Positions 7,918 through 19,196 are shown, numbered from the stretch's first letter. The stretch: 64,000 nucleotides of DNA from Symbiodinium natans (GCA_905221605.1 CAJNDS010002701.1:841489-905488); one strand, 5' to 3'. Numbers and translations: made by a program. The notes: generated from the sequence alone by a model not told the origin.

Positions 7918-10234
7918 CGTGCTTGTGCTGCACTGCGCCTAACGCATCCGGCCTACTACACCTCAAACCTACCGATTCTAAGCTGAAATCGGCGAGCCAC
8001 AGGGCCCCGCTCTCAACGAGGTTGCCGCGGCCACTGGCCCGCGCGAACTGGCATATGTCAGCCCGCACGAAAGCCCAAGGCCAGCGTGGCTCTGCGAGCG
8101 TCCCAAACAAGGCGCCCCACTCCTCTAGCCGCCAGGGTTCCCACTCGCCTTTTTGTGCCTGCAAATGCAGCGCGACGTGGGCGCCCGCGCGCGTGCGTTC
8201 CTGCGCACACCGGACGACTAGCTGGAGGAAAGCCCGGGGCACATTCTTGCCCTCGAGCCCAATCACGAGCACCTTCGGCTCCGTGCGCAAAACAGCGCCG
8301 CTAATTGCCTCTAAGTGCTCTTCTGCGGCCAGGTTCCAGGTGATCCCGTAGGCCTGCTTGCCTTGCACAAAAGCTGGAACAACCCTGTACCCGTGCCTCC
8401 TGGCCGCGTCGGAAACGACCGCGTCACCCCAAGCAACCTCTAAGACATCGGCAACCCCTCCAAGGAAATACTGCCGAAACCAACTCTCGACAGTACCCGA
8501 CTCTGGGGAAGCCCTAGGCTGCAACACGCGGGGTTCCGCGACCAAGAGGTCCGCGAGGGCCTCTCGGATCGAGAGCACACCCGTGCTGGCGCGAGACGCC
8601 CTCTCGAGCGTCCTGTCCTGCAACGAGTACGCTCCCTTGTCCAACTTTCTGGCCGAGGCTGCAGCAAGCACGCCGTCGCGGTTCCGGTTCAGGTCGATCT
8701 TGGAAATGATCTCCCTGACGGAAACCGCTTCGTGGGCCGGACGAGTCCCCTCTGAAAGCGTGAGCGCACCGTCCTCGGCGATGAACGCAAGCCGCCATTT
8801 GACGCGAACCCCGCTGGCGTCGGGGAGATAGCGGTGCACGCCGACCTGCGCACGGGCAGCATCTACCTGCGTGACCCGTCCTAACCTGCACACCTTAGGG
8901 CCTCCACCTACACCCCGATAGGCAATGCGGTCGCCAAGGCGGAGGACGAAGTCCCTCCCGCGCCTGGTCAGCGTGAACTCCACTTGCTTGGCGTCGCCTT
9001 GAACCTGTTGCCCTAAGCTGGGGCGAGACGAGCCGTCCCCGCCGGTTCCATCGTCCTCAAAGACGACCGGCTCGCGGGATTCCGCGCCATCTGCATCCGC
9101 AGGAACAAGAATGCAGTCTTCTGCGTGCGCCTCCATCGGGCCGCGCCGGGCGGAAGAAGTACCCCCCGACTCCATCGACACGGGCTCCAAGGTGAGCCTG
9201 TGGCCCTTGACTTCCAACACGCGCCAGGGGCCGGTCAGACCCGGTTTCCAAGGCACACGCCCCGCCCCCTCTGAACGGGCCCTCGGAGCGTTCCAGACCA
9301 CTCGGTCGCCTGGCTTAAGGTCCACAGTGCGCCTATGGCGATTTGCAAGTTTCGCCCGCGCTTCTGAAGACCGCGTCCAGTGCTCTCGGACCGCAGCAGC
9401 TAGCTCCGAGAACTGCTTAAACTGGCTCCGAGCCCAATCAGAGATGGGTTCGAACTGCAAGGCGTCTCGCAGGACGTCCTTTTCAAGTGGTAGAGCGAGC
9501 GACCAGCTCCGCTCTAGGTCCCTCGGGGTATACCCGTGGGGTCCCGGAGTGTTGTCTATGACGTACTCCGCCACCACGAGCCAATCCGACCAAGCTTCGG
9601 AAAGGGAGGCGCCGACTTGCCTGACGACCGCCCCCAGCACCTTTTGAACTTCTTGGTGGACTCGCTCGTTTGCGCCCAACTCACAAGGCCTCAAGGGCGC
9701 GCTGAACCGCCACTCGGTCCCAAGCATAGCGCTAAGTTCTGCCATGAGCGCATTCTTGAACTCTGGCCCTCTATCCGACCTGATGAGGCTCGGGATCGTC
9801 CTGCTGCGAAGCACACAGCGCACGAACGCCCTCCTGACTTCAGCATGAGTCAGAGACCTCATCGGCTCGAGGAGGACAGCATGACTGAGGCAATCGAAGT
9901 ACGTAAGCGAGTACCTATGCCCCTCCCTGTCCTCTCGGTTCGGACCTTCACAGTCCACGCTGACTTCCTGCCAGCATGTCTCGGCGCCACATTTGACCGC
10001 ACGAGCTTCAACCTTCGTCGGTCGAGAGCGGCCTTTAATGCAAGCGAGACACTTGGCGACCCAGGTCCGCACATCTTTCTCTAAGTCGGGCCACCAGACT
10101 GCCCTCTCTAGCAGCTTGATGGTAACCTCAGCAGACCTATGGGCCCCAAGGACTCCGCAGTGGACTGAATTGTAGCAAGCGCGGCGCCAGGTCCCCATTC
10201 GCGCCCGCAGCCCCGTTGGGAACCACTGGGACAA
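7865..10234 (-). CDS. Integrase with C-terminal Rossmann-like domain
   Basis: 789 codons. The N-terminus has the HHCC zinc-binding pattern H25-x6-H32-x29-C62-x2-C65. The catalytic core follows as D94 (VSVDCEGP), D154 (SDRGPEFKN) and E190 (GANERVHQEV), a DD35E spacing that fits retroviral/Ty3 integrases. After the integrase come basic and SH3-like stretches. Residues ~590-760 (DVLEVAWGDAVVSDAARRHG onward) look like a degenerate methyltransferase-type Rossmann fold of the kind I associate with dinoflagellate retroelement polyproteins; that part is inference. The end overlaps the reverse transcriptase ORF by 53 nt in another frame, compatible with a frameshift mutation or recoding. Confidence 0.88.
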   Translation of the reverse strand: MSQWFPTGLRARMGTWRRACYNSVHCGVLGAHRSAEVTIKLLERAVWWPDLEKDVRTWVAKCLACIKGRSRPTKVEARAVKCGAETCWQEVSVDCEGPNREDREGHRYSLTYFDCLSHAVLLEPMRSLTHAEVRRAFVRCVLRSRTIPSLIRSDRGPEFKNALMAELSAMLGTEWRFSAPLRPCELGANERVHQEVQKVLGAVVRQVGASLSEAWSDWLVVAEYVIDNTPGPHGYTPRDLERSWSLALPLEKDVLRDALQFEPISDWARSQFKQFSELAAAVREHWTRSSEARAKLANRHRRTVDLKPGDRVVWNAPRARSEGAGRVPWKPGLTGPWRVLEVKGHRLTLEPVSMESGGTSSARRGPMEAHAEDCILVPADADGAESREPVVFEDDGTGGDGSSRPSLGQQVQGDAKQVEFTLTRRGRDFVLRLGDRIAYRGVGGGPKVCRLGRVTQVDAARAQVGVHRYLPDASGVRVKWRLAFIAEDGALTLSEGTRPAHEAVSVREIISKIDLNRNRDGVLAAASARKLDKGAYSLQDRTLERASRASTGVLSIREALADLLVAEPRVLQPRASPESGTVESWFRQYFLGGVADVLEVAWGDAVVSDAARRHGYRVVPAFVQGKQAYGITWNLAAEEHLEAISGAVLRTEPKVLVIGLEGKNVPRAFLQLVVRCAQERTRAGAHVALHLQAQKGEWEPWRLEEWGALFGTLAEPRWPWAFVRADICQFARASGRGNLVESGALWLADFSLESVGLRCSRPDALGAVQHKHVGRAQADGRRRALHRCS

Positions 10235-12735
10235 CGACGGTTTGACCCGTCCTGAGGGTCACCTCGCACCCGTCTCCGGATATCTCCATGGGCGGCTCTG
10301 GCTTGCGAATCGAGCCCGCCAATGAGGGATCGCGCCGCTGACCCTCGTACCACGCCGTACGAAGGGATCCCGTGACTCGGAACTCCGAAATATTCGCCGC
10401 GTCCCTTGCCTCGACCGCAAGCTGCTCACGACGATTTTCGTCCTCCTCCGCGATCAGGCTCAAAGACGGAACACCGCCCTTAAACTCGACCTTGACCTTG
10501 GTTGAGGAATGGTCCCAAATGCACAGGATGGGGCTATGGCTAACGAGCTCTAGAACCACTGCAGGGCCCTTGTGCTCTTCACCCATAAACGCCAAAACTC
10601 TACCCTTCAGCTTGCACTCATTGGCATTCTTCCCGCGACTGATAGCGCCCGCGGTCCAATGCCCTTCTACGCCCTCGTTGGACGAAGAGAATTGAGCAAG
10701 GACCCTTGACGCCTGCAGGGTAGACCTGCGGGGATCCGAAGCTGCTTCTCCGGTTGCCCGCCAGCCAATGACCTGAGTAACCCTACCCACAAGGGCTATC
10801 AGCTTGCCGAAGGAGGGGTCTAAGGCAACCTCTCTACCCTTAGACCTCCAGAGCACTTCACACTGCTCATTCACGACATGTCTGTGGCCGTGCCAGTTCA
10901 CCACTGACGACCAATGCACGACGATGTCGCTCTGAACCACATTCAGGGGCGAGCAGTTGTGCCCCGCCACCACAGCACCATCTTCTCTAACCACCCATGT
11001 GGTCCAGTAAGGCTTCACATCGCCCCACTTGGAAAGATCCTTGTGCTGGGAGCCGAGGCTGAGCTTCATGGAATGGCTCTTCTTCCATATCTTCCCACTC
11101 AGCATGCCATATGCAGTGGGAACTGGAGCATCTTTGGGCGTAGTCCTAAACCCTACCGCCCATTGCTGGATGGTTGAGGACCTAACCCTAACTAAACCTC
11201 CTGTCCTATCCAAAGTTGCAAGGACGGAGTTGACCTCTAGGCCCACCTCATGGGCCTCAAGGTCGCCCTCAAGCGGAGGTTCGGGCTCCTCCCGCTCGGC
11301 TATCTCTACCGAGGTTACCGAGGTATCGACTGCCTCCTTCTCGATGCAGGCGGGGCAGCGAGAAAACAGGTAGGTCCGCTTGCCGCAGATGCACAGACCC
11401 TCATGGTCCCAGAGGGGTCGTGACGGTTCGTCCAGCATCCCTCTAATGCTGGCATCATCAATGGAACGAACCGCGTCCAGCCTCAAGGACCGCAGAACCT
11501 CCGCCCCCAATGCCTGCTTCCCTACGATCCCAAAACCTCGCAGGGGAGGCTCCGGAAAATCCTTCTTGAGTTCCGGACAAGCCTCGGCCACTTCCAAGTG
11601 GCCTTGCTGCGTGCGCCAAAGGCGTGGCCGCACCGCCCAGATAGCCTTGATGCCTGCCCAAGCCTCTCCTACAGCTCTGGCTTCCTTGCGCTGCAGGTTC
11701 CTTGCTTGGAGCGTGAGCTCAACAACCAAAGGCCACCTAAGGACGGCTGTGACAAGCCCGCCTTGCCCTAGTCCTACGAGGAATTGCGGACGAAACCCCG
11801 AGGCTTCCCTAAGAACCTTGGCACACGAAGTAAGCAAGTCGACCCTGATCCGCTTGATCTTCTTGGTCCCTGCGAGCCTGCCGGCCCCGCAATCAAAATG
11901 CGAGGCAAGCCCGTCGGTATCCTCAAACGGACCCCAACAACCCCTGACAGCCACAGAAACTCCAGGGAGGCTCGCTTGAAAAACGCGCCTGATCTCAGTC
12001 AGCTCTGCGTCCTGCTCTTTCCAACGCGCGTAGTCAAAGACAAGCACCGGAAGGGCTGCGACGACGCACATCGGCACAGCCGCGGCCTGGACACGGCCCG
12101 CAGGCTCTGGGACGGCGTCGTTGCCGACCGCCCAGGGCACGGGTCCGTCACCCTCAGTACCCTCTCCGAGGTACTGGTCCAGGTCGAAACCTCGGAGTTG
12201 GCCCGAAAGGCCCTCGAGATCTTTCGTCCTCGCCGCAAGGAGCGCATCCCGATCCTTGGGATTGCGGCTAAAACTGTCACCCAGCGTCGCTGAGCGACCG
12301 CTAAGGCTCCTTATTTCGGACCCATCCATAAGGATTTCCGCAACCCACCGGACGAGTTTCGGATCCATTCCGATGTCCGACGTTTGCGCTCGGGTAAGGT
12401 TGGCATGATCCGTCCAACACAGAGTCCGAATAGAGCCAAACATGCGGCGTGTCGCCCGCTTTACCTCGAGCTGGGCAAACGCCTCCTGTATCAAGGGCGG
12501 CCAGTTCTGCTGCGCGGGGGTCAAGCTCTTTGAGTGCGTCATAAGCACTTTGAGCTGACTCAAGTCACGCGTCATCTGCACGACGCTGCCCCCTACCGCG
12601 ATGCCCGACGCATCCGCGATCTGCTCAAGGGGACACGACCCATCCGCAGCAGAGGCCTCATCGAAGGTCCAAGGTAGCCAAATTGATGCGGTTCTGCATC
12701 ATGTGCTTAATCGCTTTAAAGGCTTTGCAACCCTC
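10137..12735 (-). CDS. RNase H plus unknown Cys-containing region of pol
   Basis: The open frame starts with a connection-like stretch (12735-12660), shifts frame once near 12660, and then runs 814 codons. RNase H features typical of Ty3 pol are visible: an ADASG strand, a Glu-containing helix (IQEAFAQLE), WTDHANL, and a final GDSFSRNP, so the four expected acidic positions are present. After about residue 130 comes a long region I do not recognise, with a CxC-x9-CxxC putative zinc knuckle (CICGKRTYLFSRCPAC) and a hydrophobic middle part. The C-terminus overlaps the integrase ORF by ~100 nt in a different frame. There is no reverse transcriptase in front, where Ty3 pol would normally have it. 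Confidence 0.75.
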
Positions 12736-13073
12736 GGTGGCGGCTGAGCCCAGCCCGCCTTCAGGAAAGACGGCGCCTCGCCTCCAGCGCCCGAGGCCTC
12801 AGGGACTAGCTCGGAGTCCTCTTCTTCTTCCTCTTCATCCTCGTCCTCGTCTTCGGCGTCATGGAGGAACTTCATGACTTTCCGCCAGAGAGCCGCCTCT
12901 TGCTCTGGCGTAGTGCTGACCCCATCCCGCTTGGACAATGGACGGCTGCCAGTCTCCCTACGCCACTTAAGCCAAGCGACGTAGCTCATCCGCTCGGGAT
13001 AGGGAACGTCTCCACCCTCGATAGCTTCGAGGAGGGTGACGCCCTCAGCCTGACCTGCAACCTCTGCGGACAT
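12699..13073 (-). CDS. Acidic 5'-proximal ORF of the retrotransposon (gag remnant?)
   Basis: 124 codons, the first ORF after the 5' LTR. It contains a short Trp/Arg-containing region (PYPERMSYVAWLKWRRE) and then a run of about 16 Asp/Glu residues, with no zinc knuckle or other known domain. Its end overlaps, in another frame, the start of the RNase H coding region, so a deletion that removed the normal gag and reverse transcriptase part may lie near 12750. It could be a truncated gag, but no homology is visible. Confidence 0.45.
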   Translation of the reverse strand: MSAEVAGQAEGVTLLEAIEGGDVPYPERMSYVAWLKWRRETGSRPLSKRDGVSTTPEQEAALWRKVMKFLHDAEDEDEDEEEEEEDSELVPEASGAGGEAPSFLKAGWAQPPPRVAKPLKRLST

Positions 13074-13258
13074 TGCCGCAACACAAGGCGAAAAGCCGCG
13101 CCTTGGTTAGCAGGCCGCAGGCGTGGCACGCGAAGCGCCGCGCCTTGGTTAACAGGCCGCAAGCGTGGCACACAGTCCACGCGTCCAGGTCACGGACCGC
13201 GACAGACAAGCAAAGCAATGCTTGCCCACTCGGGCCGTAGGCACAAGAGCTGTACGTT

Positions 13259-13277
13259 TCCCAGAACAGCCCCCAAT
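13259..13277 (-). other. Candidate primer-binding site
   Basis: Immediately inside the 5' LTR the minus strand reads ATTGGGGGCTGTTC. A TGG two bases inside the LTR is the usual form of a tRNA 3'-end (CCA) complement. I cannot name the tRNA. Confidence 0.4.
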
Positions 13278-13564
13278 TGTGAAGTCGACCAGCACTGGAC
13301 TTGCACTAAGCCAATGCAATCACAGCCCGGTCACGCTGTTTTACGACTTCGCGAGTCCACTTGTGCAGCTACGCCTGAGTGCGTCCGGTCGGACCGCACA
13401 GCAACCTAGGAGCTACTGTACGACTCTACCGTGCTCAAAGGCACAAGCTCGGTACTTGAGCCAAAACATTGGCATTGTTACGAATTGCAAAACTACACAT
13501 GCAAGGGAAAACAACAAGCTGCACTAGCACTAAGCAAGCACTCCATGCATGCTTTGACCTGCTC

Positions 13565-13567
<3 letters not shown>
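13278..13567 (-). repeat. 5' LTR of the retrotransposon
   Basis: 290 bp. On the minus strand it starts TGTGAGCAGG and ends GACTTCACA, giving 5 bp perfect terminal inverted repeats (TGTGA/TCACA). It matches the left LTR except for a missing AAGCAC-like hexamer and a few substitutions, so insertion is recent. It abuts an (AT)n tract on the outer side. Confidence 0.93.
13455..13473 (-). other. Spliced-leader-like sequence in the 5' LTR
   Basis: Same sequence and orientation as the copy at 617-635, with TTTTGGCTCAAG identical to the 3' end of the dinoflagellate spliced leader. Being in the 5' LTR it could lie near the 5' end of the element RNA. Confidence 0.55.
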
Positions 13568-13609
<42 letters not shown>

Positions 13610-14300
13610 GATTTACATATATACTACATGTATACACTAGATATACTGCAAACATGGAAAAGCAGAAAGCAAAGAAATGACCTGAAACAAAAAATAGCTA
13701 AGAGAAAAAGCGAAAGCAAAAGCAGAAGCACAAGCAAGAGCAAAACCAAAAGAAAAAGCAACCGGAAAAGCTTTTGCTAAAGGAAAAGCAAAAGCAAAAG
13801 CAAAAGCAAAAGCAAAAGCAAAGGCGACAAGCAAAAAGCGACAAGCAAAAAGACACAGGCAACAAGCGACAAGCAAAAAGCGAAGCAAGAGCAAATACAA
13901 AAGCGAAGCGAACAGCAAAAAGCGAAAAGAATAAGCAGAAACAATGAGAAAGGAACAAAAACAAGCAAAACAAAAAAAATACCCAAAAAAAAACAAAAAA
14001 AATACCCAAAAAAAATGTTCTCCCTTTTAAGGGGGGGGGGGGGGGGGTGTCGAGTATGGTGCGGGTAAAATAAAAACCGCCGGGGGGAGGGGGGGGGGCC
14101 TGGGGTGGAAAAAAACTAGCCCCGACGCGCAGATTCCAAAAGCCCCAACCAACACGCTTGAATGCATACATAGACACGTACGAAAATTATATGTATGCGG
14201 ATATTGTTATGCATGTGTGTATAGATAAATAAATAATAAATACATAAATAAATAAATAAATATATAAATATATATACATATATATATATATAAGGCGCTT
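13568..14300. repeat. Low-complexity tract: (AT)n, AAAAGC-rich, poly-G, AT-rich
   Basis: In order: (AT)n 13568-13606; a purine-rich GCAAAA/AAGC array ~13655-13990; poly-G runs at 14031-14047 and 14079-14098; then TAAA/TATA repeats to 14293. The long minus-strand ORFs here encode only Phe/Cys/Leu low-complexity peptides and are not genes. Confidence 0.85.
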
Positions 14301-17300
14301 GGAGCCCGATATGCTGACGAGCCCTAAGGCGTTACCGCTTAGATCCGCTTAGGGCTCAGAGTTGGGAGGGCCGGGCAACTTCCATCAGCCATCCGGTACT
14401 TTTCAGGGTTTGCGTGGTTTGGGGTCGATTGCTGAAGTAGCTCTGAGGGCTTGGGGTTTGGGTTTAGGGTTTATAGGGTTTAGGGCTTAGCGGTTGAGGT
14501 GCTCTTTGAGATGGTGGCTGGGAGGGGGGGCGGGGGGAGATCAGAAAGCTAAGGCGACTAATTTTCCGTGCGATTGAAGCTTGGGGCCTATGGGGATCTA
14601 GAGGGGCCCTGTAGACACGCAGTCCATGTAGGGTTCAGGGTTTAGGGTTGAGGAGACCGACCCACAAACCCGATGCTGAGAATGAAGGAGCGTGGGCTTG
14701 CTCAGCCGGCTGACACAAAGCGGACTCTGCCGCGCGCTACAGATTGCGCAGCCCCTGGCATTGGGCCTGCGCGCCCCTAAGCCTACCAGAAACAGATGCA
14801 AAACTTCGCCATTGAAACGAAGGAACCAAAGATGCTGAACCCCCAAGGATCCTAACCTACGAGCAGCTTCTCGGACGCCTCACGCAACCATGCAAAGTTG
14901 GAGCGCAATCTCGGTGCTTCCATGCCTTGTATAGTCATTGTAGTCAACCCATCATGAACTCTGTGACTTTGAGGCGCAGGGCTTATAGGGTTTAGTCTTT
15001 AGGGTTTTAGGACTTAGGGTTTATCTTCGAATCCATCCGGAGCCTTCTTCAAGGCGTCTGAAAACGAAGCTGCACGGGTGAAACGTCGATGTTCAAATGA
15101 TTGCACTGTCCCCGCCACTCTCATCTGGAGTCTTTGGGTCTGGTAAGCAAGAAGCAACTGTGTGGCTGCACCAATACAGCCCCCGCAACTGGACCGATCT
15201 CGAGATGGCAAGCCCAACACCTAAGTCCAACACAACACCCTAGGCCCGAAACCCTAGAAACCCTAAGCCCCTGCTATATTTCACCCCCCCCCCCCCCCCC
15301 CCCCACAGGAGTTGCAAAGCCCTGAATACCCTCAACCCTCCACCGTACAGCCTCATGCTCCTAAGCCTTGAAGAAGGGCTCTAAGAAGTCCTCCTAAGCC
15401 TATAACTTGCAAGCCTAAACCACCAAGTCCCCGGACGGGATGCCTATGAGGATGAAAATCATTATACATGTTACATATTGTTACAGGGCTAAGGGAATAG
15501 TAGCCCATATAAAGCCTGGTTTAAGGTTTGGTGTCGGGTATTTATAAAGCCCGAAACCCTCCAAACCCTCCAAACCCTCCCTAAACCCTCCCTAAACCCT
15601 CCAAACCCCTAAACCCTAAACACAAACCCTTCAAACAGATTTCCTACCTATCCGAAGCGTCACTTCCTGATTGCAAACCGGCGGGTGCGGCGTCCCTCAC
15701 AAAACGGCACCTTGGCATCCCATGCCCGCACCGACCTGCGCAGGAGGTAGGCTCCGCGTTTTTGGCTTGGGGTTTGGGGATTTAGGATTTAGGGTTTAGG
15801 GATTAGGTTTAGGGTTTAGGGTTTAGGGTTTAGGGTTTAGGGTTTATGGCTTAGGGTTCTTGGGTGTGCATACGAGTATGAGGACACAGGGCAGGCTGTA
15901 AATCGGCTTACGGTCTAGGGCTTATGTAGCACAGGGCTTAGGGTTTAGGGTTTAGGGTTAGGGTTTAGGGTTTAGGGTTTAGGGTTTAGGGTTTAGGGTT
16001 TAGGGTTTAGGGTTTAGGGTTTAGGGTTTAGGGTTAGGGTTTAGGGTAGCTTTATGTTTCAGTCAGAACAGACTGAACCCGGGACCTCGATCTGGACAGA
16101 TCCTCAGCGCCTGAGTCAGACCAGTGCATCAAACAAAGGGGTAGAAGGAGGGACCCCCTACAAGGGACCCTTCACCTTATCCCCCATACATAAACCTTAT
16201 CTATACCTTAGGGTTTAGGGCAAGGGGAGCCCTTTAAAGGGGAACCCTTCTGAACCCTCTTCTGGCTCTCTTAAACAGGGACCTTATTCAGAGGGTCTCT
16301 ATCCCCAAGGGGCCCCCTAATCCTATTCCCTATACCTTTACATAGCCCCTATATACCTAAGCAGCCCCGGAGTAAGCCCCAAAGAACCTTGCTTAAGGTC
16401 CCTTCTATGGGCCTCTCCTTTAGTTCCTTGAGTCAATCTGTTTGTGGGTATGCCTGCCGGGTGGCTAGGGCTCACCACTAAACCCTAAACCCTAAACCCT
16501 AAACCCTAAACCCTAAACCCTAAACCCTAAACCCTAAACCCTAAGCCCTAAACGCGCCCGCTCCAGCGGACAGTTGCAGCTTCCGCTCAGCTCCGGGCAC
16601 AACGGAGTGCAGCGGCAGGGCTTGGCTGGTATGTCTAACCTCAGTGGTTGCATGCAGCTGTTCAGCAGTTAAAGAGGTTTAGGGTTTAGGGTTTAGGGTT
16701 TAGGGTTTAGGGTTTAGGGTTTAGGGTTTAGGGTTTAGGGTTTAGGATTTAGGGTTTGCATCTACGTATGTTGCGACGCTGCGCGTGTCTCGTCGTTTTT
16801 GGCAGCGGCCAGGGCTCCCCGCCAGCCCTTCTCAACGCAGACCTGCGTAAAAGCAGCTGCAGCAAGCTGAAAAGAGGGTCGGAATAAGTTACCAATATTA
16901 TTCCCTTATCATCCCTCTCAATTTATATCATCATAACCCCAAAACCCTATTCTGACTAGTAAGGCCCCTATATTGTTAGCAAGCTTCCGAGGCTGTTTAG
17001 GGCTCAATCCGAGGATCTGATGAATAAAAACCTTGTGATTCAGAGATGTTTTTGGCCCGAACCCTCCGCCGGAGGCCGACTTTCCATGGTGCAAGCGATG
17101 TCCACCACTTGCAGTGCCCGGGTGCTGAGCTTCCCACGCCAACTCAAGCCCGGAGTGGGAGCGTCTGTGAATTAGACGTCCTTGAGACAGCAACATGGTG
17201 CTCATGAACAGCAGTCGGCACAGCCCAAAACCTATAACCCTAGAATGCTCCCTTAACCCTAAACTCCTGAACCCCAAAGTAGATTCCTTAAACCCTACTG

Positions 17301-19196
17301 GGTACCCAGCCTATAATACTAAACTCCTGAACCCTGCAGCCAAGAGCCCGGTCCTGCCAGGCACTATATCCTCATCCGGGGAAGGCGAACGGCCCGAAGG
17401 CATCGCCAAAAGCCTGGGCGTTGGGAGTTGTTTAGGGTTTAGGGTTACAAGGGTTTAGGGTCTAGGGTTTAGGTCACCAGATTTGGTGTCTTGGGTCTAC
17501 GGGCCTGTTTGGGAAACTAGGGGCCTTGTTGATTGCGGCGGCTTTGCCAAGAGGACTTGATCCAGAAATCCTCCTCCACGAGCTTGCATTCCTCTTCTGC
17601 AAAGCTCCCTAATATCCTAAATCCGAGTAGGGGTAGGGGGTGGGGGGAGCTCGGGGGAGGAGGGGTATAGGGAGTAGGGGGCAGGGGGTTGGGGGGGAGG
17701 GCGTACGGGGTAGGGGGTAGGCTCGGAACCTCGCCCACACTCGCGAGGTCCAGGATCTGAGCACTCACGATGCCTCTGGTCTTTAGGGTTGATAGGGTTT
17801 AAAACCCTAAACCCTAAACCCTAAATCCTAAACCCTAAACCCTAAACTTAAGGCTTCAGGTCATCGGGACGAGGTAAAAACAAGAAGGCACCGGGGTAAA
17901 GTCAGATGGCCTCGGCATCCGAGAATCTCACGCTTTTTGAATTCGCTCAGCCTTCGCTGCTAAGCCAACAACAGATGGCGAAAGGCAGCGTCCTGCTCAC
18001 CACTGCCCACGAGTGGAGTCTGCAATGCTTTGCTCCAAACACTGATTCCTTAAAACCTCCACCCCTCAACCCAAAACCATGCCCCCCCCCCCCACCCCCA
18101 GAAAACAAAACCTGGCAGCCCATAATCGCCCCTACCTTCGATCAGGTTCCCGAGACATCCGGAGGAACCCCGAAAAGGCTCATAACCATCATCACCTACC
18201 CAAATCTGGGTCCTTCAAGGTTCAAAAGGTGGACTCAGTCTGACCCGGATCCCTCTCGTTGTGCAAGAGCTTGTGGCTACTCAGTAGGGGGTGCTCCAGC
18301 GCTTGAAAATGTCGCATGTTGGTCCTTGGTAGCTCCACTAAAACAAAAAACCTAGAGAACACTGAAGCCCTAAACCCTAAACCCCAAACCCTAAACCCTA
18401 AACCCCAAACCCCAAACCCCAAACCCCAAACCCTAAACCCTAAACCCTAAACCCTGCACCCTAACCCGGCTCTTCGCCGAAGGGATGTTGCCCTTCCCGG
18501 CGCTCCGCCGCAAGCAGCGTGGTGGCCCGGACTGCACTTCCAGGAGCCCGAGGCCAGAGGGGCTTGCTGCTCCACAAGGTTTAGGGTTTAGGGCTAGGGT
18601 TTAGGGTTTAGGGTTTAGGGTTTAGGGTTTAGGGTTTAGGGTTTAGGGTTTAGGGTTTAGGGCTTAGGGTTTAGGGGTTTAGGGTTTAGGGGTTTATGGG
18701 TTTCGGGGTTTCGGGGTTTCGGTTTGAAAGTTTAGGGGTTTGCGGTTTTGGGGCTCTAGGGTCTAGGTTTGGGGTGTTCCCCCCCCCCCCCCCCCCCTAT
18801 TTTAGCCGTAGTTGGGCTGTATTATTCTGGGCAGGGGGTAGCCAGGGCGTGGGTAGCATAGGATCCCATATCTGGCACGGACTGGCAGTGAGAATTTAAA
18901 CAAGTTTGTTAGAGCCAGGCGTCATCCAAGTCCCGCAGCCACATCTTGTTGGTTTAGGGTTTAGGGCTTAGGGTTTAGGGTTGAGGGTTTAGGGTTTAGG
19001 GTTTAGGTGGCCAAGCACTCAGAACGAAGACCCAAGATCTCCCACAGCTTCACGCCATGAAAACCAAAGCTTATGCAGCCCCAATCCTAAACAAACCCTA
19101 AACCCTATAAACCCTATAAACCCTACAACCCTATAACCCTATAAACCCTAAACCCTAAACCCTCAGCCCTCAACCCTACCTTTAACCCCCTTGCGC
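14301..19196. repeat. Interspersed telomere-type repeats with candidate exons
   Basis: TTTAGGG arrays at ~15775-15850, 15936-16048, 16676-16756 and 18578-18720, and CCCTAAA arrays at ~16478-16546 and 18357-18455, separated by 50-300 bp of unique sequence. They alternate orientation, so this is not a chromosome end. Unique islands bounded by CCCTAAA on the left and TTTAGGG on the right, the pattern around proven enolase exons, occur at about 15640-15770, 16550-16675, 17340-17425 and 18460-18577, and probably hold exons of a minus-strand gene. I could not identify the product. A diverged intron-resident element (see 36814) lies at 16878-16980. Confidence 0.6.
17377..17413 (-). CDS. Candidate small exon of an unidentified gene
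   Basis: Minus strand: CCCAG acceptor, then codons for AFGDAFGPFAFP, then a GA donor. The flanking repeat orientation fits the exon rule seen in enolase. Too short to name. Confidence 0.3.

Larger units (their letters stand above)
436..13567 (-). mobile_element. LTR retrotransposon, Ty3-type enzymes, with Tpt1 and PLD domains
   Basis: Two near-identical direct repeats (436-729 and 13278-13567) that begin TGTGA and end TCACA bound an internal region in which all long ORFs lie on the minus strand. In transcription order the internal region encodes an acidic ORF, RNase H plus an unknown region, integrase plus a Rossmann-like domain, reverse transcriptase, a Tpt1/KptA-like domain, a coiled coil, and a zinc-finger/membrane/HKD-nuclease ORF. 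Reverse transcriptase and integrase resemble Ty3/gypsy enzymes, but RNase H is upstream of integrase and reverse transcriptase downstream, so the copy (or family) is permuted. The ORFs are long yet overlap in different frames at about 12660, 10200, 7890, 6830, 5395 and 4640, which suggests single-base damage in a young copy or recoding. I found no aspartic protease. Confidence 0.93.

Noticed and set aside
13637-14177. Minus-strand Phe/Cys/Leu-rich ORFs
   Set aside because: Pure low-complexity translation of an AAAAGC-rich tract.
15936-16048. Chromosome end (true telomere)
   Set aside because: Arrays are short, interspersed in both orientations over 50 kb, and lie within introns of proven genes.
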